DNA from: Shimia thalassica
GTDB lineage: Bacteria; Pseudomonadota; Alphaproteobacteria; Rhodobacterales; Rhodobacteraceae
Direction of reading: 5' to 3'
Assembly (NCBI RefSeq): GCF_001458215.1
Contig: NZ_CYTW01000002.1
Span: 434,001-498,000, forward strand
DNA: 64,000 nt
Shown in pieces: positions 43,365 to 52,686 of the stretch (its first letter is position 1; each line of letters starts with the position of its first letter). Made by a program: the position numbers and the translations under genes. Below the pieces are notes generated by a model. That model had not been told where the DNA came from, made no database searches, and was given only the letters and a program-made list of their open reading frames with translations.

Positions 43365-44660
43365 ATGGCAAACGTCGTCGTCGTAGGCGCCCAATGGGGC
43401 GATGAAGGCAAAGGCAAGATCGTTGACTGGCTAAGCGAGCGTGCAGACGTTATCGCGCGCTTTCAAGGCGGGCATAATGCCGGCCACACATTGGTCATCG
43501 ATGGAAAGGTCTATAAACTGCATGCACTGCCGTCTGGCGTTGTGCGTGGCGGTAAGCTTTCCGTAATCGGGAACGGCGTTGTGCTGGACCCTTGGCACCT
43601 TATGAAAGAAATCGAGACCGTTCGCGCGCAGGGTGTCGAAATCACCCCAGAAACGTTGATGATTGCAGAGAACACGCCGTTGATCCTGCCTATTCACGGT
43701 GAACTGGACCGCGCTCGCGAAGAAGCGGCGTCCAAAGGGACCAAAATTGGCACCACCGGACGCGGTATCGGCCCATGTTACGAAGACAAGGTTGGCCGTC
43801 GCGCCATCCGTGTTGCCGACCTCGCGGATGAGGCAACGCTGGAAGCCCGCGTTGACCGTGCCCTGCAGCACCACGATCCGCTGCGCAAAGGTCTGGGCAT
43901 CGAAGCCGTTGACCGCGATGCCTTGATTGCACAGTTGAAAGAGATTGCCCCTGCGATCCTTCCTTTTGCCGCACCAGTTTGGAAAGAACTGAATGAAAAG
44001 CGCAAATCCGGTAAGCGAATCCTGTTCGAAGGCGCCCAGGGTGCTTTGCTGGATATCGACTTTGGCACCTATCCGTTTGTGACATCGTCCAACGTGATCG
44101 CAGGTCAGGCCGCAACCGGTGTTGGCATTGGTCCAAACTCGATCGATTTCGTTCTGGGAATCGTCAAAGCCTATACCACCCGCGTGGGTGAGGGGCCTTT
44201 CCCGACCGAGCTGGACGATGCAGATGGACAGCGTCTGGGTGAACGCGGACATGAATTCGGAACCACGACCGGCCGCAAGCGTCGGTGCGGGTGGTTTGAC
44301 GCGGCCTTGCTGCGCCAGACCTGCGCCACTTCCGGTGTCAGCGGGATCGCCCTGACCAAGCTGGACGTGCTGGACGGTTTTGAAACGCTGAAAATCTGTG
44401 TTGGGTATGATCTGGACGGAACACGTCTTGATTATCTGCCGACCGCTGCGGATCAGCAGGCGCGTTGCGTGCCGATCTATGAAGAGATGCCGGGGTGGAG
44501 CGAATCTACCGAAGGCGCACGCAGCTGGGCAGAACTGCCAGCCAACGCCATCAAATACGTGCGTCGGGTCGAAGAGTTGATCGATTGTCCCGTTGCGCTA
44601 TTGTCTACGTCTCCAGAGCGCGACGACACCATTCTGGTGACGGACCCGTTCGCTGACTGA
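43365..44660 (+). CDS. purA: Adenylosuccinate synthetase
   Basis: A 431-residue enzyme that forms adenylosuccinate from IMP and aspartate with GTP, the first committed step to AMP. The N terminus [16 protein letters not shown] with P-loop Asp and Lys, the GHNAGHTLV motif, [16 protein letters not shown] and the late [11 protein letters not shown] block are all present. AAAAGGACCG precedes the ATG at 43365; the 39-codon extension upstream is rejected. Confidence 0.97.
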   Translation: MANVVVVGAQWGDEGKGKIVDWLSERADVIARFQGGHNAGHTLVIDGKVYKLHALPSGVVRGGKLSVIGNGVVLDPWHLMKEIETVRAQGVEITPETLMIAENTPLILPIHGELDRAREEAASKGTKIGTTGRGIGPCYEDKVGRRAIRVADLADEATLEARVDRALQHHDPLRKGLGIEAVDRDALIAQLKEIAPAILPFAAPVWKELNEKRKSGKRILFEGAQGALLDIDFGTYPFVTSSNVIAGQAATGVGIGPNSIDFVLGIVKAYTTRVGEGPFPTELDDADGQRLGERGHEFGTTTGRKRRCGWFDAALLRQTCATSGVSGIALTKLDVLDGFETLKICVGYDLDGTRLDYLPTAADQQARCVPIYEEMPGWSESTEGARSWAELPANAIKYVRRVEELIDCPVALLSTSPERDDTILVTDPFAD

Positions 44661-44673
44661 TCGGAGAAACGGT

Positions 44674-44910
44674 ATGGCTTTGTCCTATAAGGCAAGACGG
44701 CGCTGGGCGCTTGTTGTGCTGCTGATCGGAATGCCGATCTACATCGTTGTTGCGGTGTCTGTTGTTTCGATGCTGGACAGGCCGTCGATCTGGTTGGAAT
44801 TTCTGGTCTATGTGGTGCTTGGCATCATCTGGATTGTCCCGTTCAAAGGGCTTTTCAAGGGCATAGGCCAAGCAGATCCGGATGCGCCGCAAGACGAATA
44901 CGACTACTAA
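44674..44910 (+). CDS. DUF2842 membrane protein
   Basis: A 78-residue protein with two hydrophobic helices (about 12-33 and 40-60) and an acidic C-terminal tail (QADPDAPQDEYDY). This is the alphaproteobacterial DUF2842 layout (basic N terminus KARRRWALVVLL, then WIVPFKGLFKGIG). CGGAGAAACGGT precedes the ATG. It is 13 bp behind purA and shares its transcript. Function unknown. Confidence 0.85.
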   Translation: MALSYKARRRWALVVLLIGMPIYIVVAVSVVSMLDRPSIWLEFLVYVVLGIIWIVPFKGLFKGIGQADPDAPQDEYDY

Positions 44911-44915
44911 ATTGA

Positions 44916-44950
44916 AAAAAAACGCGCTGGGCCTCCAGCGCGCTTTTTTG
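44916..44950. terminator. Bidirectional terminator after purA-DUF2842
   Basis: CGCGCTGG (44923-44930) pairs with CCAGCGCG (44935-44942) across a GCCT loop. A-run on the left and CTTTTTTG on the right give strong signals both ways. Confidence 0.85.
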
Positions 44951-44966
44951 TGGATTGTGGGGGTCG

Positions 44967-45021
44967 AAAAAAAGCCCGCGAACCATTGCTTTGCTTTGTT
45001 CACAAAACAACAGCCCGCGGG
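44967..45021 (-). terminator. Candidate terminator for the acidic-protein gene
   Basis: CCCGCG (44975-44980) pairs with CGCGGG (45016-45021) around a long loop. On the minus strand, seven T follow. The stem is short, so confidence is limited. Confidence 0.4.
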
Positions 45022-45033
45022 ACAAATCTCCCG

Positions 45034-47283
45034 TTAACCGACAGCGCGGTCTTCGGGTTTGTAGCGGATGAGATCGGACGCGGTGAAACGTCCACCCTCC
45101 AGTTTTTCGATCTTGTTGTCCCGCAGCAGCTGACCAAATCCACGCAGACCGTCTTCGCGGCTGAAGTTGTCTTCGTCCAGATCGCGGGCCAAACGCATCA
45201 CCATCGGACGCGAGAACCGTGGGTGGCCCTCTACGAAGGTCAGATAAGCCGCTGCAGCTTCCAGAATATCCGGCAATGACCGTGCGCCTGTTTGGGCCAC
45301 AAAATCATTGAAGCTGTCAGCTTCGGCAACAGAGGTGCCGACCGGGGCAGCAGGAACGGCGGGCCGCTCCATCCGGTCGGCTGCCGAGACGCGGCGCGGA
45401 CGAACAGGATCGCGCTGCGGTGTTTCGGCTTTTTGCGGGGCTTCTGGTGCGGTGTCGATACGCTGTTCCGCGACCAGTTTGAGAGGTGTTGCTTCTCTGG
45501 CGGCAGCTTTGGCTGCGGAGGCAGCAATGCTTGGGCGCACAGGTTTCGCAGGAGGCTGCGGCGCACGTTGCAACGGCTGGACCACGCTGGCCAGATCGTC
45601 ACGATAGACAGCTGCGTCATCCACAGAGTCTTTTTCGTGGCCTTTTTCCGCCTTGGTTGCTGCAACTGCGGCACGTAGATGGGCAATCGCATTCCGGCGG
45701 CGGCTTCCTTCGGGCTCTTCGAACTGTTGATCCGCTTCGGCCAACAGACGGGCGACCCCTTCTTCGGTTGTAGGTGAAACGTCAGACAGGTTCTGTGCAC
45801 GTACCATACGCTCGGTCTCGGCCGGATTTTCATCCTCGAGGTCTGCGATATAGGTGTCTTCGAGCACAGGCTCGACGTCTGCAGGGCGGTCGCCTTTCAG
45901 TTCGGCCTCAACCTGAGCCAACTCGGCCAGAAGTTCGGCTTCTGCCTCGGGTGACAGGCTCGACTCGGCAGGGGCAGTTTTGACTTCGGCTTCGGCAACT
46001 GGCGTTTCGGGAAGATCATCGTCGTCTTCATCGTCGAAAGGTTCCGCTTCCAGAAGCTGACCGCTGGCCTTGGCCTGTTCGAAATCCGATTTTTTCATGC
46101 GCAGGATACGGGCACGCACCGGTTTCGGTGTCTCTGCGACAGGGGCGTCCTCGACTGGCAGCATTTCAATTGGATCGCTCAGCGTCAGAAGGTCGTCGCT
46201 TTCTTCTTCTTCATCCACATCGCCCATGACATTGCCGGCATGTTCGTCTTCCGAAAAATCGTCGTCTTCGGGCAGGGCTTCTACACGCGAGACAACGGCC
46301 CGGATGCGACGCAATTTGGCAGCGATGCTGTCTTCGTCAAACTGGGGATCTTCTTCGGCAGAGGTCGGCGTGAGAATTTCAGCGGCTGATTCGCCATCTG
46401 TGTCCGCGTCGCCCAGCGTGTCTTGAAGCTCGTCCAGAACGATGGGTTCTTCGATTGTGGCCTCTGCAACATCTTCAACAACGCTCTCAACACGTTCGAC
46501 AACAGGTGTGTCGTCCATTTCCAGAGCGGCAGTGATGCGCGACAGGTCGAGTTCGGTTTCTGCTTCGGCGTCGTCCGCAACGTCTTCGACCGCAACTTCG
46601 GCGTCGATTTCGTCAGCTTCGACCAAAACCTCGGAAACCTCTTCGGCTTCGCTCACGTCGTCCAGATCATCTTCTTCAAGGATGCCTTCCAGCAAAACCT
46701 CTTCAGAAGCCGCGTCTTCCAAAATGGGCGCGTCAACTTCGGGCTCAGTGCTTTCTGGCTCAACAATCGCTTCATCCGCTGTAGCCACGTCTTCGGCGAC
46801 TTCAGGTGCAGTGACGGCGTCAAGAATGGCATCTGTGACGTCTTCGACTTCAACTTCTTCCGCTTCCGGGGCTTCGGACTCAACCAGAGCGTATTGCGCG
46901 GTATCGCTGATTTCGCTGTCTTCCGAAACCGTTTCGGCTGGCGCTTCGGCAGGGATGGGGGCCGCGACAGTCTCTGCTGCGTTTTCGGCCTTCTCCGTTA
47001 CCTCTGCGGGCGCCTCGGCGGCATCCTGCGTTGCGGCACTCAAGTAGATCGCGCCCTGATCGGTTCGGACCTGTACCCGCCGTTCGATCTCGCGCTCTGC
47101 GATTCTGGCCAGCATTTCTGCGTCCGGAGTCGGAGGCTCGGCGCCGAAGTATCGATCATCGGCGGCAAGATCGCGGAAGTACTCTGCGATTGATTTCATT
47201 GTATCGAACGATTCGTCGAACCCTTCCAGGGTGCACGAAAACGTACCATATGAGACTGTTAAAACTTTACTGTTTGTAACCAT
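45034..47283 (-). CDS. Large, highly acidic protein of unknown function (749 aa)
   Basis: A 749-residue soluble protein with three parts. Residues about 1-75 form a conserved-looking domain (YGTFSCTLEGFDESFDTMK, EYFRDLAADDRYFG, IAEREIERRVQVR). Residues about 80-440 are a low-complexity, Glu/Asp/Ala/Val-rich region with almost no hydrophobic core. The C-terminal part has a helical, Arg/Ala-rich stretch and then a compact domain of about 100 residues (FNDFVAQTGARSLPDILEAA, GHPRFSRPMVMRLARDLD, then a winged-helix-like end GGRFTASDLIRYKPEDR). I know no characterised member. The ATG at 47283 is chosen over 47334 because the earlier extension has no family character. It diverges from thiamine pyrophosphokinase. 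Confidence 0.85.
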   Translation of the reverse strand: MVTNSKVLTVSYGTFSCTLEGFDESFDTMKSIAEYFRDLAADDRYFGAEPPTPDAEMLARIAEREIERRVQVRTDQGAIYLSAATQDAAEAPAEVTEKAENAAETVAAPIPAEAPAETVSEDSEISDTAQYALVESEAPEAEEVEVEDVTDAILDAVTAPEVAEDVATADEAIVEPESTEPEVDAPILEDAASEEVLLEGILEEDDLDDVSEAEEVSEVLVEADEIDAEVAVEDVADDAEAETELDLSRITAALEMDDTPVVERVESVVEDVAEATIEEPIVLDELQDTLGDADTDGESAAEILTPTSAEEDPQFDEDSIAAKLRRIRAVVSRVEALPEDDDFSEDEHAGNVMGDVDEEEESDDLLTLSDPIEMLPVEDAPVAETPKPVRARILRMKKSDFEQAKASGQLLEAEPFDDEDDDDLPETPVAEAEVKTAPAESSLSPEAEAELLAELAQVEAELKGDRPADVEPVLEDTYIADLEDENPAETERMVRAQNLSDVSPTTEEGVARLLAEADQQFEEPEGSRRRNAIAHLRAAVAATKAEKGHEKDSVDDAAVYRDDLASVVQPLQRAPQPPAKPVRPSIAASAAKAAAREATPLKLVAEQRIDTAPEAPQKAETPQRDPVRPRRVSAADRMERPAVPAAPVGTSVAEADSFNDFVAQTGARSLPDILEAAAAYLTFVEGHPRFSRPMVMRLARDLDEDNFSREDGLRGFGQLLRDNKIEKLEGGRFTASDLIRYKPEDRAVG

Positions 47284-47421
47284 CAGACGAGGGTCCTTTG
47301 CACTACTCGAGCTTCTGTTTACTACAATAGGCAAGACGAAAGCTGACCGATTCTGTGGAAGTCAGCGTATCATTTCGTGTCGTAAATGTGGCAAGTTTCC
47401 AAAATCGGGGTCAAACCGCGT

Positions 47422-48105
47422 ATGTCAGCAGGGATTGTTTACAGTGAGGAACCAGTAACCTTAGTTGGTGCTGGCATTTTGGGCGAAAACGATCTTGACC
47501 TGTGTTTGGGGCGCGCGCCGACGCTTGTTGCTGCGGATGGGGGCGTCCTTCATTGTTTACCAAAAGGCATACTTCCGTTTCGCATCATTGGTGACTTTGA
47601 TTCCCTTCCGGCGGATATCCTTGCCAGCCTTCCCGATGAAAACCTGCTCCGTGTCACCGAACAGGACAGTACGGATTTTGACAAGGCGCTGCGCCATATC
47701 GAGGCACCGCTTGTATTGGGGGTCGGGTTTTCAGGGGCACGCATCGACCATCAGTTGGCCTGTTATAATGCCCTGTTGCGCCACCCAAACCGAAGATGTG
47801 TGCTGATCAGCGATACCGACATTGTTTTCCTGTGCCCACCAGAGTTGCAACTTGATCTGGACGACGGACAACGGTTTTCGATCTTTCCGATGGGGCCGGT
47901 GCAAGGCACCTCCAAGGGGCTTCGCTGGCCAATCGACGGGCTGCACTTTGCGCCGGACGGGCAGATCGGGACTTCAAATGAAGTGGTCGGCCCTGTGACA
48001 ATCACGGCAGACAGCGCCAAGATGCTTTTGATCCTTCCACGGACATGCCTTGATCAGGCGGTTACGGCACTGGCGGCGCAACCCGGCTCATGGTCCGCTC
48101 TCTGA
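47422..48105 (+). CDS. Thiamine diphosphokinase
   Basis: A 227-residue thiamine pyrophosphokinase that converts thiamine to the cofactor thiamine diphosphate with ATP. The catalytic acidic motifs are visible in order: VAADGGVLHCL, IGDFDSLP and EQDSTDFDKAL, then the beta-rich C-terminal thiamine-binding half with TSNEVVGPVTI. The ATG at 47422 is chosen as the conserved start; no strong ribosome site is present. Its 3' end overlaps the convergent EamA gene by 44 bp. Confidence 0.92.
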   Translation: MSAGIVYSEEPVTLVGAGILGENDLDLCLGRAPTLVAADGGVLHCLPKGILPFRIIGDFDSLPADILASLPDENLLRVTEQDSTDFDKALRHIEAPLVLGVGFSGARIDHQLACYNALLRHPNRRCVLISDTDIVFLCPPELQLDLDDGQRFSIFPMGPVQGTSKGLRWPIDGLHFAPDGQIGTSNEVVGPVTITADSAKMLLILPRTCLDQAVTALAAQPGSWSAL

Positions 48106-48970
48106 ACAGGATATAAAGTCCCGAACTCATCGTGATCATGATGCCAAGGCTGGCAAGCGAGTTGGGCAGGTCGCCAAAAATGGCCCAGCCCATGAGTGTT
48201 GCAAAGGGGATCTCGAGGTATTGCATCGGTGCCAAGGTGGCAGAAGGCGCATAGCGCAAGGACCATGTCATCAACAGGTGGGCGAGGGTCCCGAGGATAC
48301 CCGTAGACAAAAGAAGCCAGGTTTCCTTTTGCGGGATCTGCACCAAGGACAGCTCAGGCAAATCCCATATCGCGCCGAGAAACAGGAATGGTGTCAGGAT
48401 GAGCATTGCCACGGCACCGCTGACCGCCTGAAGGCTGATCGGGTCGGTTTCTTTGGCAATCTGTCGCGTGACCAGCATGAACAAGGCAAAGACCACTGCC
48501 ACGACCAAAGGCAGCAACGCCGGCGCGCCCACTTCGGAAAAGCTGGGCTGGATCACGAGAAGCGTGCCAATAAACCCGACGACACAAGCCATCAACCGAC
48601 GAGACCCCACTTCTTCGCCAAGCACATACTTGCCAAGCAGCAGCATGAGAAACGGCATGACAAAGGCAATGGCAACCGCATCGGCAAGTGGCAGAAACCG
48701 CAGCGCGCTGACCATCGCAGCAATCCCGATGATATGTAGCAGGGTTCTAATCACGGTAAGCCGGAACACCCGGGCGTTCATGCGACACGTCCGACCTGAC
48801 ATCCAGATGATGGGAAACAGGATCGCCGCCTGAATGGCAAACCGCGCAAAAACAAGCTGTCCCAAGGGTACAGTTTGCCCGATGATTTTGACGACCGCGT
48901 CCCCGAGAGGCGCCAGTACGCAGAAACAAAGCATCAAGCCGATACCGAGGAGAGGGCGATCATGTGTCAT
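48062..48970 (-). CDS. EamA/DMT-family transporter
   Basis: A 302-residue integral membrane protein with ten hydrophobic helices in two EamA repeats (first repeat about residues 10-140, second 150-290). Motifs include ALRFLPLADAVAIAFVMPF in repeat one and ATLAPMQYLEIPFATLMGW in repeat two, the drug/metabolite transporter pattern. Substrate is unknown, often an amino acid or metabolite exporter. The overlap with the convergent kinase gene is seen directly. The stop at 48062 leaves a short basic tail. Confidence 0.88.
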   Translation of the reverse strand: MTHDRPLLGIGLMLCFCVLAPLGDAVVKIIGQTVPLGQLVFARFAIQAAILFPIIWMSGRTCRMNARVFRLTVIRTLLHIIGIAAMVSALRFLPLADAVAIAFVMPFLMLLLGKYVLGEEVGSRRLMACVVGFIGTLLVIQPSFSEVGAPALLPLVVAVVFALFMLVTRQIAKETDPISLQAVSGAVAMLILTPFLFLGAIWDLPELSLVQIPQKETWLLLSTGILGTLAHLLMTWSLRYAPSATLAPMQYLEIPFATLMGWAIFGDLPNSLASLGIMITMSSGLYILFRERTMSRVAPPVP

Positions 48971-49030
48971 GCCCCGAGGTTAGGCGCGATCTTCGTATTG
49001 TTCAATCATCTTATGCGTGTGCGTGTTGTG

Positions 49031-49063
49031 GAAAAAAAACGGGCCGGTACGAAGACCGGCCCG
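49031..49063 (-). terminator. Rho-independent terminator of acs
   Basis: CGGGCCGGT (49040-49048) pairs with ACCGGCCCG (49055-49063) around a 6-base loop; on the minus strand eight T follow. Confidence 0.9.
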
Positions 49064-49113
49064 ACAGGGAGTGAGTCCGGCTTTTGGATAAGAACCGGAC
49101 ATCGGGGAAGGGA

Positions 49114-51069
49114 TTAGGCGTCGTCTTTATTCATTCTGTTTTCGATGAGGTCATCGACGACTGCTGGTTCTGCGAGTGTTGAAGTGTCTCCGAGTGCGCC
49201 GAAGTCGTTTTCTGCGATTTTGCGCAGGATGCGGCGCATGATTTTGCCCGAGCGTGTTTTCGGCAGGCCGGGGGCCCACTGGATCAGGTCAGGCGATGCG
49301 ATCGGACCGATTTCGGTGCGAACCCATGTGCGCAGTTCCTTGTAGAGCTCGTCTGTGGGCTCGACGCCGTTCATCAGGGTGACATAGCAGTAGATGCCCT
49401 GGCCCTTGATGTCGTGGGGATAGCCAACCACGGCGGCTTCGGCGACGGCAGCATGGGCCACCAGTGCGCTTTCGACCTCGGCTGTGCCCATACGGTGACC
49501 GGAGACGTTGATCACGTCATCGACGCGGCCCGTGATCCAGAAGTCGCCATCTTCGTCGCGACGGCAGCCGTCACCGGCAAAGTAGTAGCCTTTGTAATCC
49601 GAGAAGTAGGTTTTCTCGAACCGCCCGTGATCGCCCCAGACGGTGCGCATCTGGCTGGGCCAGCTGTCTGCGATACACAGAACGCCTTCGGTGGGATAGG
49701 TGTCGATTTCTTCGCCGGAATGCGGGTCCAGAACAACGGCCTTGACGCCAAAGAAGGGCTTCATGGCCGAGCCGGGCTTGGTCGCGTGGGCGCCGGGCAG
49801 GGGGGTCATCATGTGACCACCGGTCTCGGTCTGCCACCAGGTGTCAACGATCGGGCAGCGTCCGCCACCCACAACATCATTGTACCAGTTCCAGGCTTCG
49901 GGGTTGATCGGCTCGCCCACGGTGCCCAGCACGCGCAGATCGGAGAGATCACATTTCTCGACATACTCGTTGCCCTGACCCATCAGCGCGCGCAGCGCGG
50001 TGGGGGCGGTGTAGAACTGGTTCACCTTGTGCTTTTCGCACACCTGCCAGAACCGCGAGGCATCCGGATAGGTCGGCGTGCCTTCGAACATCAGCGTGGT
50101 GGCGCCATTGGCCAGCGGGCCATAGACGATATAGCTGTGACCGGTGACCCAGCCCACGTCAGCGGTACACCAGTAGATGTCGCCTTCGTGGTAATCAAAG
50201 GTGTATTCCTGCGTCATCGCGGCATAGACCAGATACCCGCCCGAGCAATGCACAACGCCTTTGGGCTGACCGGTCGAACCGGAGGTGTACAGAATGAACA
50301 GCGGATCTTCGGCGTTCATTTCCGCCGGCTTGGAATAATCATCCGCTTCCATCGCCAGTTCGTTGTAATCGTAATCGCGGTCCTGAACCCATGTGGTCTG
50401 GCCACCGGTGCGCTTGACCACCAGACATTTGACACTGTCTTTGGTGTGCAGCAGCGCGGCATCGGCGTTGGATTTCAGCGGGGTGTTGCGGCCGCCACGG
50501 GGCGCATAGTCGGCCGTGATGACAACCTTGGCGTCACATCCGTTGATACGGGCCGCCAGCGCGTCAGGCGAGAAGCCGGCAAACACGATCGAGTGGATCG
50601 CACCGATGCGGGCACAGGCCAGCATGGCATAGGCGGCTTCGGGGATCATCGGCAGGTAGATGACAACGCGGTCACCTTTGCGCACACCGAGATCTTCGAG
50701 AATGTTGGCCATCTTGCAGACCGAGCGGTGCAGATCTTTATAGGTGATGTGCAGGGCTTTGTCTTCGGGGCTGTCTGGCTCCCAGATGATCGCGGTCTGG
50801 TCACCGCGGGTCTCGAGGTGACGGTCAATACAGTTGGCCGCAACGTTCAGCGTGCCATCTTCAAACCATTTGATGTCAACCTTGCCCGGCTCGAAAGACG
50901 TGCTCTTGACCTTGGTAAACGGCTTGATCCAGTCAATGCGCTTGCCGTGCTCGCCCCAGAACCCATCCGGATCCGCGATCGACGCAGCATACATCTCATC
51001 ATATTTCGCAGCACTAATATGCGCGCGCGACACCATCTCGGCACTAGGGGCATACGTGGGGGATGTCAT
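49114..51069 (-). CDS. acsA: Acetyl-CoA synthetase
   Basis: A 651-residue AMP-forming ligase, the normal length for Acs. The P-loop [12 protein letters not shown], the acyl-pocket region [12 protein letters not shown], the hinge [20 protein letters not shown] and the C-terminal acetylation-site lysine in [10 protein letters not shown] are present. It activates acetate to acetyl-CoA via acetyl-AMP. It follows the livF-type gene by 81 bp with a 13-bp-stem hairpin between, so it can be expressed both with and apart from the importer. A regulator of short-chain acyl metabolism is encoded upstream. Confidence 0.96.
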   Translation of the reverse strand: MTSPTYAPSAEMVSRAHISAAKYDEMYAASIADPDGFWGEHGKRIDWIKPFTKVKSTSFEPGKVDIKWFEDGTLNVAANCIDRHLETRGDQTAIIWEPDSPEDKALHITYKDLHRSVCKMANILEDLGVRKGDRVVIYLPMIPEAAYAMLACARIGAIHSIVFAGFSPDALAARINGCDAKVVITADYAPRGGRNTPLKSNADAALLHTKDSVKCLVVKRTGGQTTWVQDRDYDYNELAMEADDYSKPAEMNAEDPLFILYTSGSTGQPKGVVHCSGGYLVYAAMTQEYTFDYHEGDIYWCTADVGWVTGHSYIVYGPLANGATTLMFEGTPTYPDASRFWQVCEKHKVNQFYTAPTALRALMGQGNEYVEKCDLSDLRVLGTVGEPINPEAWNWYNDVVGGGRCPIVDTWWQTETGGHMMTPLPGAHATKPGSAMKPFFGVKAVVLDPHSGEEIDTYPTEGVLCIADSWPSQMRTVWGDHGRFEKTYFSDYKGYYFAGDGCRRDEDGDFWITGRVDDVINVSGHRMGTAEVESALVAHAAVAEAAVVGYPHDIKGQGIYCYVTLMNGVEPTDELYKELRTWVRTEIGPIASPDLIQWAPGLPKTRSGKIMRRILRKIAENDFGALGDTSTLAEPAVVDDLIENRMNKDDA

Positions 51070-51102
51070 GGCAATACTCCGTCCAGGGGGGCAAAATGTG
51101 GG

Positions 51103-51141
51103 CCCACCCCCGTTTGGGCAAGCAGCAGAAACGGGGGTGGG
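51103..51141 (-). terminator. Strong hairpin between livF-type gene and acs
   Basis: CCCACCCCCGTTT (51103-51115) pairs perfectly with AAACGGGGGTGGG (51129-51141), a 13-bp stem. The T-run after it is weak, so it is likely a partial terminator or an mRNA-stabilising stem. Confidence 0.6.
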
Positions 51142-51150
51142 ATATCCGGC

Positions 51151-51906
51151 TTAGATCGCCAGATATTCCGCGCGAAGTTCTTCGTTGGCAAGAACTTCTT
51201 CGGCTGATCCGTCAAAGACGATTCCGCCAGTATCAAGGATCACCGCGCGGTCAGCGAGCTCAAGCGCGCGAACGGCGTTCTGTTCCACGATGACAGTCGT
51301 GATGCCTTGTTCTTTGATGATACGCAGCGTCTTTTCGATCTCGTCAACGATCACCGGTGCAAGACCTTCGTAAGGCTCGTCCAGCAACAGCACCTTGATG
51401 TCGCGGGCAAGAGCGCGCGCAATCGAAAGCATCTGTTGCTCCCCACCCGACAGGGTGACGCCTTCCTGTTTGCGACGTTCACCAAGGCGCGGGAACAGAT
51501 CATAGAGGCGCTCAATCGACCAGCCGATCGGCGGAGCGATCTGGGCCAGTTGCAGGTTCTCTTCCACAGTCAGACCGGGAATGATGCACCGATCCTCGGG
51601 GACGAGACCAATACCGACGGCTGCGGCCTCATGGCTTTTCATCAGGTGCAATGGTTTGTGATCCAGCCAGATTTCGCCGTGCGTGACCTGTGGGCTGTCC
51701 ATGCGCGCGATAGAGCGTAGGGTCGATGTTTTGCCCGCACCGTTCCGACCGAGAAGGGCCAGAATTTCGCCTTCGTGCACATTGAACGATATGTTCTGCA
51801 CAATGTAGCTCTCGCCGTAGTAGGACTCCATGTTCCAGACGGACAGGAAGGCCGGGGCGGTTTCGGCGTGATTGTGACCTTTTGAAAAGTCGGGTTTGAC
51901 GTTCAT
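51151..51906 (-). CDS. Branched-chain-amino-acid-type ABC ATPase (LivF-like)
   Basis: A 251-residue ATPase of the LivF type. Walker A is GRNGAGKTST (about residue 53), the signature LSGGEQQML and Walker B VLLLDEPYEGLAP are present, and IVEQNAVRALELAD carries the switch region without the usual His, as is common in LivF. It has an N-terminal extension of about 20 residues (PDFSKGHNHAETAP) compared with LivF. It is last of the five-gene importer and lies 12 bp behind the LivG-like gene. Confidence 0.92.
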   Translation of the reverse strand: MNVKPDFSKGHNHAETAPAFLSVWNMESYYGESYIVQNISFNVHEGEILALLGRNGAGKTSTLRSIARMDSPQVTHGEIWLDHKPLHLMKSHEAAAVGIGLVPEDRCIIPGLTVEENLQLAQIAPPIGWSIERLYDLFPRLGERRKQEGVTLSGGEQQMLSIARALARDIKVLLLDEPYEGLAPVIVDEIEKTLRIIKEQGITTVIVEQNAVRALELADRAVILDTGGIVFDGSAEEVLANEELRAEYLAI

Positions 51907-51918
51907 GTGATCTCTCCC

Positions 51919-52674
51919 TTACGCCGTTTCGCCCAGATACGCTTCGCGTACCTTGGGGTTGCCACGGATGTTTTCCGGATCGTCTTCGACCAAAGGTGTC
52001 CCTTGCGCCAGAACCGTGATGCGATTGGCCAGCGAGAACACAACATGCATGTCGTGCTCAATAATGGCGATGGTGATGTCGCGTTCGTCGCTGATCTGCT
52101 TGAGCAGGTCGATCGTGTTGTTGGTATCGGCACGCGCCATACCCGCAGTCGGTTCGTCCAGAAGCAACAGGCGAGGTTCCTGCGCCAGACACATGGCGAT
52201 CTCGAGACGACGTTTGTCACCCCGAGACATCGAAGCAGAGTGCATGCCGGCTTTGTCGGCCATGTTCATCTCTTCGAGCATGTGCTCGGCTTTGTCGACG
52301 ATCTCTGCTTCTGACATCATGTTTTCGATGGCATGCATGCGGAAGGCTCCGTCACGCTTGGCAAAGCAGGGGATCATCATGTTTTCCAGAACCGTCAGAT
52401 CACTGAAGATCTCGGGGGTCTGGAACACGCGGGAAATGCCCATCTGGTTGATCTCGTAGGGGGTCCGTCCCAGAACCGACTGGCCGTCAAACATGACAGA
52501 GCCGGTATCGGGGATCAGTTTACCAACAAGACAGTTCAGCAGGGTGGATTTACCGGCCCCGTTCGGGCCGATAATTGCGTGAACGCTGTTTTCTTTGACA
52601 CTTAGGTTGACGTCGCCCAGGGCTTGCAGGCCGCCGAACCGTTTGCCAACGTCTTTGACTTCAAGAATTCCCAT
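51919..52674 (-). CDS. Branched-chain-amino-acid-type ABC ATPase (LivG-like)
   Basis: A 251-residue LivG-type ATPase: Walker A GPNGAGKST, Q-loop in RVFQTPEIFSDLT, a signature degraded to MSRGDKRRLEIAM, Walker B LLLLDEPTAGMA and switch IIEHDMHVVFSLA. The signature LSGGE-type is replaced by SRGD, which is seen in a LivG subgroup and may be worth checking. It is 12 bp from its neighbours on both sides, consistent with one transcript. Confidence 0.92.
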   Translation of the reverse strand: MGILEVKDVGKRFGGLQALGDVNLSVKENSVHAIIGPNGAGKSTLLNCLVGKLIPDTGSVMFDGQSVLGRTPYEINQMGISRVFQTPEIFSDLTVLENMMIPCFAKRDGAFRMHAIENMMSEAEIVDKAEHMLEEMNMADKAGMHSASMSRGDKRRLEIAMCLAQEPRLLLLDEPTAGMARADTNNTIDLLKQISDERDITIAIIEHDMHVVFSLANRITVLAQGTPLVEDDPENIRGNPKVREAYLGETA

Positions 52675-52686
52675 CTTTCGGTCTCC

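Noticed and set aside
46423-47193. Long plus-strand frames opposite the acidic protein gene
   Set aside because: They arise from the repetitive GAA/GAT codon pattern on the other strand and encode low-complexity Ser or Phe-rich sequence.
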